Of a stretch of 64,000 nucleotides of DNA, positions 1-9,064 are shown piece by piece. Numbering within the stretch: the first letter of the stretch is position 1; every line of letters begins with the position of its first letter. A program made the translations under genes and the position numbers. Origin of the DNA: Paraburkholderia xenovorans LB400 (GTDB lineage: Bacteria > Pseudomonadota > Gammaproteobacteria > Burkholderiales > Burkholderiaceae); the NCBI RefSeq assembly GCF_000013645.1, contig NC_007953.1, forward strand, positions 248,001 through 312,000, read 5' to 3'. The notes under the pieces are model-generated. The model did not search any database. It had not been told where the DNA came from and was given only the letters and a program-made list of their open reading frames with translations.

Positions 1-521
1 TCGGCGTCCCGATCGGCGGACAGATACGCCTGGAACCACGCGTTCGACGCTTGCGCGCGGATTGCCTCGAGCGAAGTCAGCGCGGCACCGCTAACCACCA
101 TCGGAATGTCGGCGTGCGCGGCGCCCCGGGCCAGCGCGAGATCGCCGTCATACGCCGTCAACGCGACGCCGCCCATTGGCGCGATGCCGAAAGGCGATTG
201 ATACGAACGCCCAAATACCGTGACATGCTGCTGCACCCGCGCGACATTGCACAACACCCTCGGCACGAACCGATACGCCAGAAAGGCCTCGCGGCTACCG
301 ACGTGCGCATGATGATCCTCACTGCCGCCCGCGACGAAACTATAGAGCGGAGCGGGCAGACGTTTTTTCGCGAGCGCGTCGAAATCGTGAGCGCTCAGAC
401 AGTCGCGCGTCAGACGTGCGGGAAGGTGAAGCGTGGAAGGCGCCTGCAAATCAGGAACCGAACGGGATGACGTCGGGCAATGCGTGGCGACGTTAATCTC
501 GTTCCGCTGGCAAGTATTCAA
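1..521 (-). CDS. FMN-dependent alpha-hydroxy-acid dehydrogenase, N-terminal part, cut by the left edge
   Basis: About 173 residues of an L-lactate dehydrogenase/glycolate oxidase type FMN TIM barrel, enzymes that oxidise 2-hydroxy acids to 2-keto acids. Visible landmarks are LYSFVAGGSEDHH (the family's Y..GG stretch), FGIAPMGG (flavin-binding strand), PMVVSGAALTSLE and AWFQAY. The half carrying the catalytic His and Arg lies beyond position 1, so substrate cannot be judged. No ATG is in frame after the upstream stop at 561-563; I chose TTG at 519-521 because ACGGAG sits six bases before it. The gene is divergent from the GMC dehydrogenase operon and may share its control region. Family assignment is fairly sure; the start is uncertain. 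Confidence 0.75.
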   Translation of the reverse strand, partial: MNTCQRNEINVATHCPTSSRSVPDLQAPSTLHLPARLTRDCLSAHDFDALAKKRLPAPLYSFVAGGSEDHHAHVGSREAFLAYRFVPRVLCNVARVQQHVTVFGRSYQSPFGIAPMGGVALTAYDGDLALARGAAHADIPMVVSGAALTSLEAIRAQASNAWFQAYLSADRDA

Positions 522-664
522 CGCGAACTCCGTAGACAAACGTAAAGGGCGAGCCTCAATCTACGACACGTCGCGGTTTTTTTGTTATGCGTGGCGGATT
601 TTATAAAAAGTTTGACTGCGTGGACCGAGGTTCGCTTTTGAGAGCGCCAATACTATTCGTCTCA

Positions 665-764
665 GAGAGAACAGCGAGCCGTGCATGGCGTCTTTGCGGA
701 TGCCGATGTGAGGATCGTGCAATCCCTGCGTCGTTCTCTCACTGGTAGTGCCTGAGAGAACTTC
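665..764 (+). promoter_or_regulatory. Leader with two mutually exclusive hairpins over the ribosome-binding site
   Basis: GTTCTCTC at 733-740 is complementary to GAGAGAAC at 754-761, which contains the Shine-Dalgarno sequence (GAGAG, six bases before the ATG at 765). The same GAGAGAAC occurs at 665-672 upstream. The central arm can therefore pair either with the upstream copy, leaving the ribosome-binding site free, or with the downstream copy, where the stem extends to nine pairs (733-741 with 753-761, 11-base loop) and hides it. Seen directly as base complementarity; the regulatory role is inference. Confidence 0.45.
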
Positions 765-1532
765 ATGACTGCGACGATTACTGGCAAGCCCACTTCGAAA
801 CAACGCAGACGCTTCATGCGCAACGCCGTGGCGGGTGCCGCGCTGAGCGGCGGCGTGCGCAGCGCAATGGCGCAACCAGTTGCGATCGGTGCAAGCGCAA
901 CCAGAAGTTCCGCGCCGGCGGTAGCGGCCGCGAACACGGCCGCGCCGATTGTCCCTGCGGGCTATGCATTCCTGCGGCCGGCGGAGGCGGACTTCGTCGA
1001 GGCACTCGTCGATCACATGGTGCCCGCCGATGAACTGACGGGTTCCGGCACCGCGCTCGGCTTGAATCAGTACTTCGATCGCACGCTCGGCGGCGCGTGG
1101 GGCGACGGCGCGGGACTCTATCTCGAAGGACCGTGGCACGCGGGCACGCCAGCGCAGGGCTATCAGTTGCCGCTCACCCCGGCCGAACTGTTTCGGGTCG
1201 GTACCGATGCGCTGCGGTCCTATTGCAGCGGGCACTTCGGCAAGCCGTTCGCTTCGCTCGACGCACAGCAGAAGGAAACCTTGCTACACGCACTGAACGA
1301 CGGCCAGGTTGTACTCGAAGGATGCCCCGACACGAAGCGCTATTTCGCGTTGCTGCATCAACTCGTCAACGAAGGCCTCTTTGCCGATCCGCTTTACGGC
1401 GGTAACGTCGGAAAGGCCGGCTGGCGCCTCGTCGGCTTCCCGGGCGTGATAGCCGAGCACGAGAAAGACGTGCGGATCTATCGCAACAGCCCTTATTCCG
1501 CGCCGGTGCTCAGCATCGGCGATGCTAGCTGA
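765..1532 (+). CDS. Gluconate 2-dehydrogenase subunit 3 family protein, Tat-exported small subunit
   Basis: 255 residues. The N-terminus has a twin-arginine-type signal (SKQRRRF followed by a hydrophobic alanine/glycine stretch ending near AMAQ at about residue 37), as expected for a subunit that carries a folded flavoprotein partner to the periplasm. The mature part (LRPAEADFVEALVDHMVPADELTGSG and the rest) fits the gluconate_2-dh3 family, small subunits of membrane-bound sugar/alcohol dehydrogenases. The catalytic GMC partner begins 11 bases after the stop, and a c-type cytochrome that could accept electrons lies at 13314-13706. Translation may be controlled by the hairpin leader just upstream. 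The oxidised substrate is unknown. Confidence 0.85.
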   Translation: MTATITGKPTSKQRRRFMRNAVAGAALSGGVRSAMAQPVAIGASATRSSAPAVAAANTAAPIVPAGYAFLRPAEADFVEALVDHMVPADELTGSGTALGLNQYFDRTLGGAWGDGAGLYLEGPWHAGTPAQGYQLPLTPAELFRVGTDALRSYCSGHFGKPFASLDAQQKETLLHALNDGQVVLEGCPDTKRYFALLHQLVNEGLFADPLYGGNVGKAGWRLVGFPGVIAEHEKDVRIYRNSPYSAPVLSIGDAS

Positions 1533-1543
1533 CGGGGCCGGCC

Positions 1544-3319
1544 GTGACCGACAGGATCGAAAAACCGGTTGACGCAGTGATCGTGGGAATGGGCTGGGCC
1601 GGTGGCATCATGGCGCGCGATCTCGCCGCGGCCGGGCTGCGCGTGGTGGGACTCGAACGTGGCGCGCCGCGCTCGACGGCTGAAGATTTCGCGTTACCGC
1701 GTATTCGGGATGAACTGCAATACGCGATCCGGATGGGCCTGATGCAGGACGTCAAACGCGAAACGCTGACGTTCCGCAATACCACCACGCAAGTTGCGTT
1801 GCCGATGCGCCGGCTAGGTTCGTTTTTGCCCGGCGACGGCGTGGGCGGCGCCGGCGTTCACTGGAACGGCCTCACATGGCGCTGGTCCGATCTCGACTTC
1901 CAGATTCGCACACTATACGAAGAGCAGTACGGCAAACGCTTTATTCCCGATGAAATGAGCGTTCAGGACTGGGGCATCACGTATGCCGAACTCGAGCCGT
2001 ACTATGAAGCCTTCGAACGCCTCGCCGCCACTTCGGGACGCGCGGGCAATCTGCGCGGCGAGTTGCGTGACGGCGGCAATCAGTACGAGGCGCCGCGCCA
2101 GAGCGATTACCCGTTGCCGCCGTTGACGCGTGGTCTCGCCGCTGAAGTATTTTCCGGCGCGGCCTCGCAACTGGGGTACCGACCGTTTCCTGTGCCGGCC
2201 TCGAACGCATCGCGGGCTTATACGAATCCTGACGGAATTGCGTTCGGCCAGTGCCAGTATTGCGGCTTCTGCGATCGCTTCGGCTGCGAGGCGAACGCAA
2301 AGGGCAGTCCGCATCACACCGTCATTGCGGTCGCCCAGCGTTCGGCGGATTTCTCGCTACGGCCATGGTCGCGTGTCACGCGCATCGTGAAGGACAGTGA
2401 CGGCTCGCGGGTGACGGGTGTGGAGTACGTCGATCTGCGTAGCGGCCAGCGCATCCTGCAACCCGCATCGATCGTCGTGCTGAGCGCCTATACGTTCAGC
2501 AACGTGCATCTGCTGTTGAACTCGCAGATCGGCACGCCTTACGACCCCCAGACGCAACGCGGCATTGTCGGAAAAAACTATTGCTACAACATCGGCGCGG
2601 GCGCGACGCTGTTCTTCGAAGATCGCGCGTTCAACCCGTTCATCGGTGCGGGCGGTTCGTCGGCGGCGATCGACGAGTTTTATACGAACCGCGCGTTCGA
2701 CCGGTCGAAGGCGGGTTTCGTCGGCGGCTCGGTGATTGTCTCGGGACTGTTCAGCGGCAGACCGATCGCGCATCATCCGGTGCCGGACGGTACGCCGCCG
2801 TGGGGCAGCGAATGGAAACGGCAGGTCGCGCACTACTACAACCGCGCGATGCCGATTGGCGCGATGGGCAGTGTGATGCCGAACCGCTTCAACTATCTGG
2901 ATCTCGACCCAACGTACCGCGACCCGTTCGGCGCACCGATGCTGCGTTTGACTTACGACCACCAGGAAAACGAACGACGTGTGGCCCGTCATGCAGCAAC
3001 GGTGATCAATGAGATTGCGGCGGCTGCACGGCCCGACCGGCTCAACCCGGCGCATGCCAGCAACGCGCCGTATTCGATCGAGCGCTATCAAGGTACGCAT
3101 AACACCGGTGGCGCGATCATGGGCGCGTCGCCCGCGCACAGCTTCGTGAACAAATACGGGCAAAGCTGGGCTTATCCGAACCTGTTCGTGACGGGCGGCG
3201 CGGTGATGCCGCACAACGCCGCCTATAACCCGACCGCGACCATCGGTGCGCTGACGCTGAACGCGGCGCGCGCAATCACGAGCCGCTATCTGCGTGGCGA
3301 CGGACAGTTGCTGGTCTGA
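1544..3319 (+). CDS. GMC family FAD-dependent dehydrogenase, catalytic subunit
   Basis: 591 residues with GTG start (1544). The N-terminal dinucleotide fold reads VGMGWAG followed by an acidic residue (LERG) at about residue 40. A cysteine-bearing segment QYCGFCDRFGCE lies near residue 235, typical of gluconate/sorbitol/fructose dehydrogenase large subunits. The C-terminal GMC active-site region includes GTHNTGGAIMG and HNAAYNPTATIGALTL with the conserved His and Asn. It lacks a signal peptide of its own, consistent with export bound to the Tat-targeted small subunit encoded 11 bases upstream. Periplasmic oxidation of a polyol, sugar acid or alcohol with electrons going to cytochrome c/quinone is the known family role; the actual substrate is not deducible. 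Confidence 0.88.
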   Translation: MTDRIEKPVDAVIVGMGWAGGIMARDLAAAGLRVVGLERGAPRSTAEDFALPRIRDELQYAIRMGLMQDVKRETLTFRNTTTQVALPMRRLGSFLPGDGVGGAGVHWNGLTWRWSDLDFQIRTLYEEQYGKRFIPDEMSVQDWGITYAELEPYYEAFERLAATSGRAGNLRGELRDGGNQYEAPRQSDYPLPPLTRGLAAEVFSGAASQLGYRPFPVPASNASRAYTNPDGIAFGQCQYCGFCDRFGCEANAKGSPHHTVIAVAQRSADFSLRPWSRVTRIVKDSDGSRVTGVEYVDLRSGQRILQPASIVVLSAYTFSNVHLLLNSQIGTPYDPQTQRGIVGKNYCYNIGAGATLFFEDRAFNPFIGAGGSSAAIDEFYTNRAFDRSKAGFVGGSVIVSGLFSGRPIAHHPVPDGTPPWGSEWKRQVAHYYNRAMPIGAMGSVMPNRFNYLDLDPTYRDPFGAPMLRLTYDHQENERRVARHAATVINEIAAAARPDRLNPAHASNAPYSIERYQGTHNTGGAIMGASPAHSFVNKYGQSWAYPNLFVTGGAVMPHNAAYNPTATIGALTLNAARAITSRYLRGDGQLLV

Positions 3320-3407
3320 ACGCGCATGCCGGATTCATGGGAATATTCCGCTGGTCCGGCCATAACTGCATCTTTAAAAAACTGATAATTATTACGGACA
3401 ACTGTAT

Positions 3408-5723
3408 ATGCTTAGAAGAAAATATAACAAGCGAACCACCGGGAGTTTGCGATACGACGCGGCAGTGCTGCAATGCGGGCGTGAGTCCGGACGTTTCGCG
3501 TTGAACGCCGGTGCGATGAAATTGCTGCCGTTCTCGCTGATTTCAGCCCTCGCAACAGGATTCGCGCACGCGCAGGAGCCAACGGCGGCGCCGTCGGCTG
3601 CAAGCTCCACCACGGCTGCGACACCATTCGCGGCAAGCCAGGCCGCAACCGCGACCACGGTCTCCGCCACGGCCGCCACGTCGACCACGTTGCCCGAAGT
3701 GACCGTCACCGCCGAGCGTCACGTGACCGATCTGAAAAAGACCCCAGTATCGGTCGGCGTGCTCGGTGCCGATCGGTTCACGACTGGCGGTGTCGCGCAG
3801 CCGGGCGACCTGAACGCCGCCACTGCGAGTCTGGTGGCCGGCGGTCCGTCGCAACGCACGGCGGGCTCCGGCGGTATCTATATCCGCGGCATCGGCACGG
3901 GTTCGCCGACTTACAGCAGCGCCGTCGCGCTGTATGTGGATGACGTGTACATCCCGCGCTCGCTCGGCAACGGTTTGTATATGGCGTTCCCTGACGTCGA
4001 GCGCGTGGAAGTGCTGCGTGGCCCGCAAGGCACGCTGTATGGGATGAACAGCAGCGCCGGCGCGCGCAAGGTGATTTCGCTGGATCCGACCGACAACAGC
4101 GCATGGATTCAGGGCACGGCCGGCAGCTATGGCGCACTGGGCGTCAAAGCATACGTATCGCACGAAATCAAACCCGGATTGCTGTATTTCAGCCTCGCGT
4201 ATGGGCGTTACAAGGACGACGGCTATACCAACGATCCGGTAATCGGCCGCAGTATCGACTCGACCAACACGGAGGTCCTGCGCGGCAAGGTGCGACTAAC
4301 GCCCACGGCCGACACCGAAGCCTTGTTCTCGTATGACATCGAGCGCGACCGCTCGGACACTTACAGCTATATCGCACCGAATTATCCGGGCTCTGGCATC
4401 CGTACCAGTTATGAGAATACCGATCCGTCGATCGATCGTGACATTTCCGGCGTCTCGCTGCGATTGACAAAAAAATTCGGTGACCACCTGTCACTGCGCT
4501 CGATTACGGCGCACCGATGGATCTCGGACGGGCGCTATCCGCTCACGCAGGACGGCGTGCCGACCGACTTGTACGGCTGGCTGCTAAACATCGACCAGCA
4601 TCAGACTTCGCAGGAGTTCCAGTTCAACGGCGACTACGACCGCTTCAGCTTCACGACCGGCGCGGTGTATTTCTCCGAGGATGTCACCGACTTTCGTCCG
4701 TCATGGACCAGCGGTGTTTATAAAGGTATCGTCAGCCAGATCGAGAACAAGAGTTACGCAGCCTATGCACAAGGGCACTACAAGATCACGCCGCAGTTTG
4801 GCGTGACGGCGGGCATCCGCGTCAACCGCGACGAACAGAACTATCAGAACACCGGCTTCGCCTCCAACGCTGCGTTGCAGGTGCTCGGCACGACGTTCCA
4901 GACCGGCCAGCTCACACAGAACGTGAACTCGGTGACGCCGAAGATCGGCATCGACTATCAGTGGAATCCGAACATCTTCTCGTACGCAAGCATTACCAAG
5001 GGTGAAAAGTCAGGCGGCTACAACCCGGTGGCGGCGAGCCTTGCGATCTCGCAGATCGCGGTATCGCCGGAACGTGTGCTGACCTACGAACTGGGCAACA
5101 AGCTCACGTTCTGGGGCGGCCGCGCGCAGCTGAACACCGCGCTGTTCTATAACGACTTCGATGACTACCAGGCCGCCATCGGCAACGCGATCATCAACGG
5201 CCAGCTGATCAACGGTTCGGTGACCGTCAACGCCGGCAAGGCGCGCACCTACGGCGCCGAGTTCGAACTGACCGCACGCCCGGTTTCGGACCTGAATGTG
5301 AACACGTGGCTGACGGTACAGCAGGCGGAGTTCCAGCAGTTCGTCAATCCGACCGGTGCGCCGACCGGCAACTATGTCGGCAACCAGCTGCCGTACGCGT
5401 CGCACATCATCGCTGGCGTGCATGCGACGTATCGTCTGCCGCTGCATGTGCCGGGCACCACCCGCATCGGCGCGACGGTGCGTTTCCTGTCGCATTCGTA
5501 TATCGACATCGCCAACCAGCAGCCGCTCGGGGCGCAGACCTATATCGACGCGATGGCCGAATACACGTCGCCGTCGTCGAACTGGACCGCCACCTTCGAA
5601 GTGCGCAACCTGCTCAATCGCGCCTATGTGCTGGGCTATAACGTGACGCCGTCGATCGGATTGAACGCCTATAACTACAGCCCGCCGCGAACCTTCATGG
5701 TGAGCCTGCGCCGCGACTTCTGA
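3408..5723 (+). CDS. TonB-dependent outer-membrane receptor
   Basis: 771 residues from ATG 3408, which has a weak ACGGA motif nine bases upstream. A second ATG at 3516 would give a conventional signal peptide (MKLLPFSLISALATGFAHAQ) but has no visible ribosome-binding site. After an Ala/Thr-rich linker comes LPEVTVTAERH, a TonB-box-like segment, then the plug domain (GSGGIYIRGIG, VERVEVLRGPQGTLYG) and the beta-barrel ending in a terminal aromatic residue (SLRRDF). It would take up a large or scarce substrate with TonB energy. It precedes a flavin monooxygenase and ABC transporter genes, so a dedicated organosulfur or related ligand is more likely than a siderophore; this is inference from context. 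Confidence 0.9.
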   Translation: MLRRKYNKRTTGSLRYDAAVLQCGRESGRFALNAGAMKLLPFSLISALATGFAHAQEPTAAPSAASSTTAATPFAASQAATATTVSATAATSTTLPEVTVTAERHVTDLKKTPVSVGVLGADRFTTGGVAQPGDLNAATASLVAGGPSQRTAGSGGIYIRGIGTGSPTYSSAVALYVDDVYIPRSLGNGLYMAFPDVERVEVLRGPQGTLYGMNSSAGARKVISLDPTDNSAWIQGTAGSYGALGVKAYVSHEIKPGLLYFSLAYGRYKDDGYTNDPVIGRSIDSTNTEVLRGKVRLTPTADTEALFSYDIERDRSDTYSYIAPNYPGSGIRTSYENTDPSIDRDISGVSLRLTKKFGDHLSLRSITAHRWISDGRYPLTQDGVPTDLYGWLLNIDQHQTSQEFQFNGDYDRFSFTTGAVYFSEDVTDFRPSWTSGVYKGIVSQIENKSYAAYAQGHYKITPQFGVTAGIRVNRDEQNYQNTGFASNAALQVLGTTFQTGQLTQNVNSVTPKIGIDYQWNPNIFSYASITKGEKSGGYNPVAASLAISQIAVSPERVLTYELGNKLTFWGGRAQLNTALFYNDFDDYQAAIGNAIINGQLINGSVTVNAGKARTYGAEFELTARPVSDLNVNTWLTVQQAEFQQFVNPTGAPTGNYVGNQLPYASHIIAGVHATYRLPLHVPGTTRIGATVRFLSHSYIDIANQQPLGAQTYIDAMAEYTSPSSNWTATFEVRNLLNRAYVLGYNVTPSIGLNAYNYSPPRTFMVSLRRDF

Positions 5724-5801
5724 TTCAGCGTCTTTTCTGATTTCCAGTTATCGGACCGCTGAGCGCGGCCTGACGACGTCTTTCACAGGAATACTTGCAC
5801 C

Positions 5802-7118
5802 ATGGCAAATCGCAAACGCAAACTCAAGCTCGCCACGTTCCTCTCCGGTTTTTCGGGCATCGCCGGCTGGCGACATACCGATGCCTATGCGGATGGATCA
5901 GTCAACTTCGAAGCGTTCAAAAAAGTGGCGCAGACGGCCGAACGGGGACTCTTCGACTTCGCCTTCGTGGCGGACTCGGCGTATATCACCGAAGATTCGA
6001 TTCCTTACTTTCTGAGCCGGTTCGAACCCGCGACCATTTTGTCGGCCGTTTCGGTAGTGACGCGCAATCTCGGCCTGGTCGGTACGTTCACGACTTCGTT
6101 CAGCGAGCCGTTCACCACAGCCCGGCAGTTGGCGTCGCTCGACAAACTGAGCGGCGGCCGAGCTGGCTGGAATGCGGTTACGTCCGCGCTGGAAGGGCTC
6201 GGGCGCAATCACAGTCACGAGCGGATTCATCCGCACGAACTGCGTTACGAGATCGCCAACGAGTATCTCGACATCGCGCTCGGCCTGTGGGATTCGTGGG
6301 AAGACGACGCGTTCATTCGCGACAAGCAGTCCGGCGTCTACGCGGACCTGAGCAAAATGCACCGGCTGAATCACAAGGGCAAGTTCTTCCAGGTGGAAGG
6401 GCCGCTCAACATGGAGCGTTCACCGCAGGGCAGGCCGGTGGTTTTCCAGGCGGGCGGCTCCGAGCCGGGTCGAGATCTCGCCGCGCGGCTGGCTGACGCG
6501 ATCTACTCGCGTCATAGCGATATTCCACGCGCCACCGAGTTCTCCGAGGACATTCGCCGTCGCGCGGTGGCGTACGGTCGCGCGCCGACCGACATTCTGA
6601 TCTTTCCGACTATCACGCCGATTGTCGGACGCACGCGCGAGGAGGCCAACGCCAAATACGAGGAGCGCATCCAGTACGTGAACATCGATCTGGCGATTCA
6701 GTACATGAGCCGCTTTTTCAGCTTCTACGACTTCACGCAACACGCGCTCGACGAGCCATTGCCCGATCTCGGCGATATCGGTAAAGACAGTTTCAAGTCG
6801 ACCGCCGAGCTTTATCTGCGCTGGGCGAAGGAGGAGAACCTGACGCTGCGCCAGCTGGCGCTGCGCGTGGCGACGCCTCGCGGCGACTACATCGGCACAC
6901 CGGTCGAGGTGGCCGACAAGATCCAGGCAATCTACGAAACGGGGATTATCGACGGTTTCATCATCGGTGACGGTCTTGAAGATTTCGTCGATGACGTCGT
7001 GCCGATTCTGCAGGAACGGGGTATCTACCGTACGGAGTACGAGTCGAGCACGTTGCGCGGCAATCTCGAACTCGACTACCCGGTGAACCGCTATGCGAAG
7101 AGCCGGGGTGAAGCATGA
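5802..7118 (+). CDS. NtaA/SnaA/DszA-family FMNH2-dependent monooxygenase
   Basis: 438 residues of the bacterial-luciferase superfamily, NtaA/SnaA/SoxA(DszA) branch: LATFLSGFSGIAGWRH near the N-terminus, FVADSAYI, TTSFSEPFTTARQLASLDKLSGGRAGWN, and VFQAGGSEPGRDLAARLADAIY around residue 210. Relatives use reduced FMN and oxygen to cleave C-N or C-S bonds (nitrilotriacetate, pristinamycin, dibenzothiophene sulfone). The partner flavin reductase is not encoded in this window. The stop overlaps the start of the next gene by four bases (ATGA), so the two are translationally coupled. Neighbouring SsuABC-like genes and cysK point to sulfur release as the role; the substrate is unknown. Confidence 0.9.
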   Translation: MANRKRKLKLATFLSGFSGIAGWRHTDAYADGSVNFEAFKKVAQTAERGLFDFAFVADSAYITEDSIPYFLSRFEPATILSAVSVVTRNLGLVGTFTTSFSEPFTTARQLASLDKLSGGRAGWNAVTSALEGLGRNHSHERIHPHELRYEIANEYLDIALGLWDSWEDDAFIRDKQSGVYADLSKMHRLNHKGKFFQVEGPLNMERSPQGRPVVFQAGGSEPGRDLAARLADAIYSRHSDIPRATEFSEDIRRRAVAYGRAPTDILIFPTITPIVGRTREEANAKYEERIQYVNIDLAIQYMSRFFSFYDFTQHALDEPLPDLGDIGKDSFKSTAELYLRWAKEENLTLRQLALRVATPRGDYIGTPVEVADKIQAIYETGIIDGFIIGDGLEDFVDDVVPILQERGIYRTEYESSTLRGNLELDYPVNRYAKSRGEA

Positions 7119-7897
7119 GCGCCGTGCCGCCTAAACCCCAGCCGCGCGTGTTCGACAATGTCGACGACGAGCGCTACGACCGCAAGCTGCGGCTGGCGGC
7201 AACCTTCCGCCTGTTCGCGCGCTTCGGCTTTCAGGAGGGGGTGATGGGGCATGCGTCGGTACGCGATCCCGAACGTCCGGACCACTACTGGACGAATCCC
7301 TACGCGACTGATTTCAGCTCGCTGACGCCGGACGATCTCGTGCTTTACAACCTGGATGGCCAGATCGTGGAGGGCAGTAACCGGTATATCCACGTCGGCG
7401 GCACGCAGATTCACATTCCCATTCTGAAAACTCGCAACGACGTCAACGCGGTCGTCCATACGCACTCGGTCCATGCACGCGCGTGGTCGGTGCTGAACCG
7501 CCTGATCGATCCGGTATCGGCGGAGTCCGCGGCGTTCTACGAACGGCACACGCTTTACGATACGTACCGTCATGGCGAAGGCTATTCGCTCGCCAACGCG
7601 ATCGGCACGAACCGCGCGGTACTTCTGAAGAATCACGGCGTGCTGACGGTCGGCCAGACGATCGACGAGGCCGCCTGGCTGTTCGTCGCATTCGAGCGCG
7701 CGGCACAGGCTCAATTGCTGGCCGAGGCATCGGGCCCGATCGGGTGCATTCCACATGAAGACGCATTGACGATCTCGGAGCGCACGACGCCGGCGTTCGG
7801 CTGGTTGAACTTTCAGCCGCTGTTTCAGGGCGTGTTGCATGCCAATCCCGATCTGAAGCCGAGGCCGAACACCGTGCTCCGGCATGTCGGCCCGTAA
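7115..7897 (+). CDS. Class II aldolase/adducin family protein
   Basis: 260 residues with the fold of L-fuculose-phosphate aldolase. Segments expected for the metal site are visible: GHASVRDPE near residue 45, VVHTHSVHARAW (His-x-His, about residue 115) and LLKNHGVLTVGQTIDEAAWLF (third His, about residue 175). Members are zinc aldolases, epimerases, dehydratases or decarboxylases, and many have no assigned role. The ATGA overlap with the monooxygenase gene suggests it acts on that enzyme's product, for example a carbonyl fragment left after C-S cleavage. This link is inferred from position only. Confidence 0.85.
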   Translation: MSAVPPKPQPRVFDNVDDERYDRKLRLAATFRLFARFGFQEGVMGHASVRDPERPDHYWTNPYATDFSSLTPDDLVLYNLDGQIVEGSNRYIHVGGTQIHIPILKTRNDVNAVVHTHSVHARAWSVLNRLIDPVSAESAAFYERHTLYDTYRHGEGYSLANAIGTNRAVLLKNHGVLTVGQTIDEAAWLFVAFERAAQAQLLAEASGPIGCIPHEDALTISERTTPAFGWLNFQPLFQGVLHANPDLKPRPNTVLRHVGP

Positions 7898-7940
7898 CGT
7901 TGGCCGCCGCTTTTTTTCCCGTACCTTGACACGACTACTC

Positions 7941-9029
7941 ATGACGCCGACCCGCTCTGGCTGTTTTTTTGATCCGCTCCTGCGGCTTTTATCTGTCGTT
8001 TTGCTGTTCGTCACGTGTGCCGCGCATGCGGAAACACCGCCTCAGGTGATCCGCTTCGGCTCGCCGGAAATTTCGACCAACCGGGCGCTCGCCGGCGGTG
8101 TCATTGTCGGTATCGCCAACGAGAAAGGATGGTTGCGCGACGAGTTCGGCAAGGACAATGTGCGACTGGAGTTCGACACGTTCCGCAACGGCGCGCCGGC
8201 GGTGGGGCAGGCGCTGGCCAACAGGCAGCTGGATTTCGCCGTTCAGGGCGACCTGATGTCGGTGATCGGTCATGCGGCCGGTTTGCCCACTACGCTGCTG
8301 CTGCCCTCCGTGAAGCTGGGCAATGCGTATCTGGCTGTGCCCCCGCAGTCGTCGATTGCCCGCATCGCGGATTTGCGGGGCAAGAAAGTCGCCTACTTCA
8401 AAGGCAACTTCGTGCATCTGCAAGTGCTGCGCATTCTCGCGGCGAACGGCATGAGCGAAAAAGATATCCGCTCGGTGTTTCTCGACCCACCTACCTCGAT
8501 CGCCGCGCTGGCTTCGGGGGATGTCGACGCGGTGTTCGGCGGTCCGGAATTGTTGCCGGCGCGCGATCGCGGTGCGCTGAAGATCGTTTACACCACGCGC
8601 GGCCAGTCGCCGACACTGACCGCGCAGTCGGGTTTTATCGCGCGGACCGAGTTTGTCAAAGCTTATCCGCAAACCACGCAACGCATCGTCGACGTGCTGG
8701 TCAAGACCGCGCGCTGGGCGTCGGACCCGGCGAATAAAGACCAGGTGTTCGCGCTCTGGTCGACCGACGGCCAGCGGCGCGCCGATCTCGAGGAGGACTA
8801 CAGCGGCCGCCCGATCAGCGACCGTATGAGTCCGCTGATCGATCCGTTTTTCGTGGGCCGCTATCAGGCCACCCTCGATCAGGCCGCCGCGCTCGGCTTC
8901 CTGCACGGACCGAAATTCGATGTCGAGCAATGGATCGATCGGCGCTTCCTTCAGTCCGCGCTTACACGGCTCGGCCTGAACGATTACTGGCAACCGCTCG
9001 ATGTGCACGGCGAGCGCGCCCGTCCATGA
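7941..9029 (+). CDS. SsuA/TauA-like ABC transporter substrate-binding protein
   Basis: 362 residues from ATG 7941. This start places a clean signal peptide first (LLRLLSVVLLFVTCAAHAE); an earlier in-frame start at 7884 would overlap the aldolase gene by 14 bases and add a charged extension. The mature protein resembles aliphatic sulfonate/nitrate/taurine binding proteins: VIRFGSPEIS, ANRQLDFAVQGDLMSVIGHAAG, IADLRGKKVAYFKG, ALASGDVDAVFGGPEL. It is separated from its permease genes by the divergent araC-type gene, an unusual split of one transporter. It presumably delivers the ligand brought in by the TonB receptor. Confidence 0.88.
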   Translation: MTPTRSGCFFDPLLRLLSVVLLFVTCAAHAETPPQVIRFGSPEISTNRALAGGVIVGIANEKGWLRDEFGKDNVRLEFDTFRNGAPAVGQALANRQLDFAVQGDLMSVIGHAAGLPTTLLLPSVKLGNAYLAVPPQSSIARIADLRGKKVAYFKGNFVHLQVLRILAANGMSEKDIRSVFLDPPTSIAALASGDVDAVFGGPELLPARDRGALKIVYTTRGQSPTLTAQSGFIARTEFVKAYPQTTQRIVDVLVKTARWASDPANKDQVFALWSTDGQRRADLEEDYSGRPISDRMSPLIDPFFVGRYQATLDQAAALGFLHGPKFDVEQWIDRRFLQSALTRLGLNDYWQPLDVHGERARP

Positions 9030-9064
9030 CCGTATGCCGGCCAGCAGGCGCTGCGGCGCGCGCA

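Noticed and set aside
51..470. Forward open frame of 139 codons at the left edge
   Set aside because: The reverse strand of the same region encodes a clear FMN hydroxy-acid dehydrogenase; the forward translation is Arg-rich and unrecognisable.
3384..3395. GATAATTATTAC upstream of the TonB receptor as a Fur box
   Set aside because: Only about half of a Fur consensus is matched, in an AT-rich promoter where such matches arise easily, and the gene context is not iron uptake.
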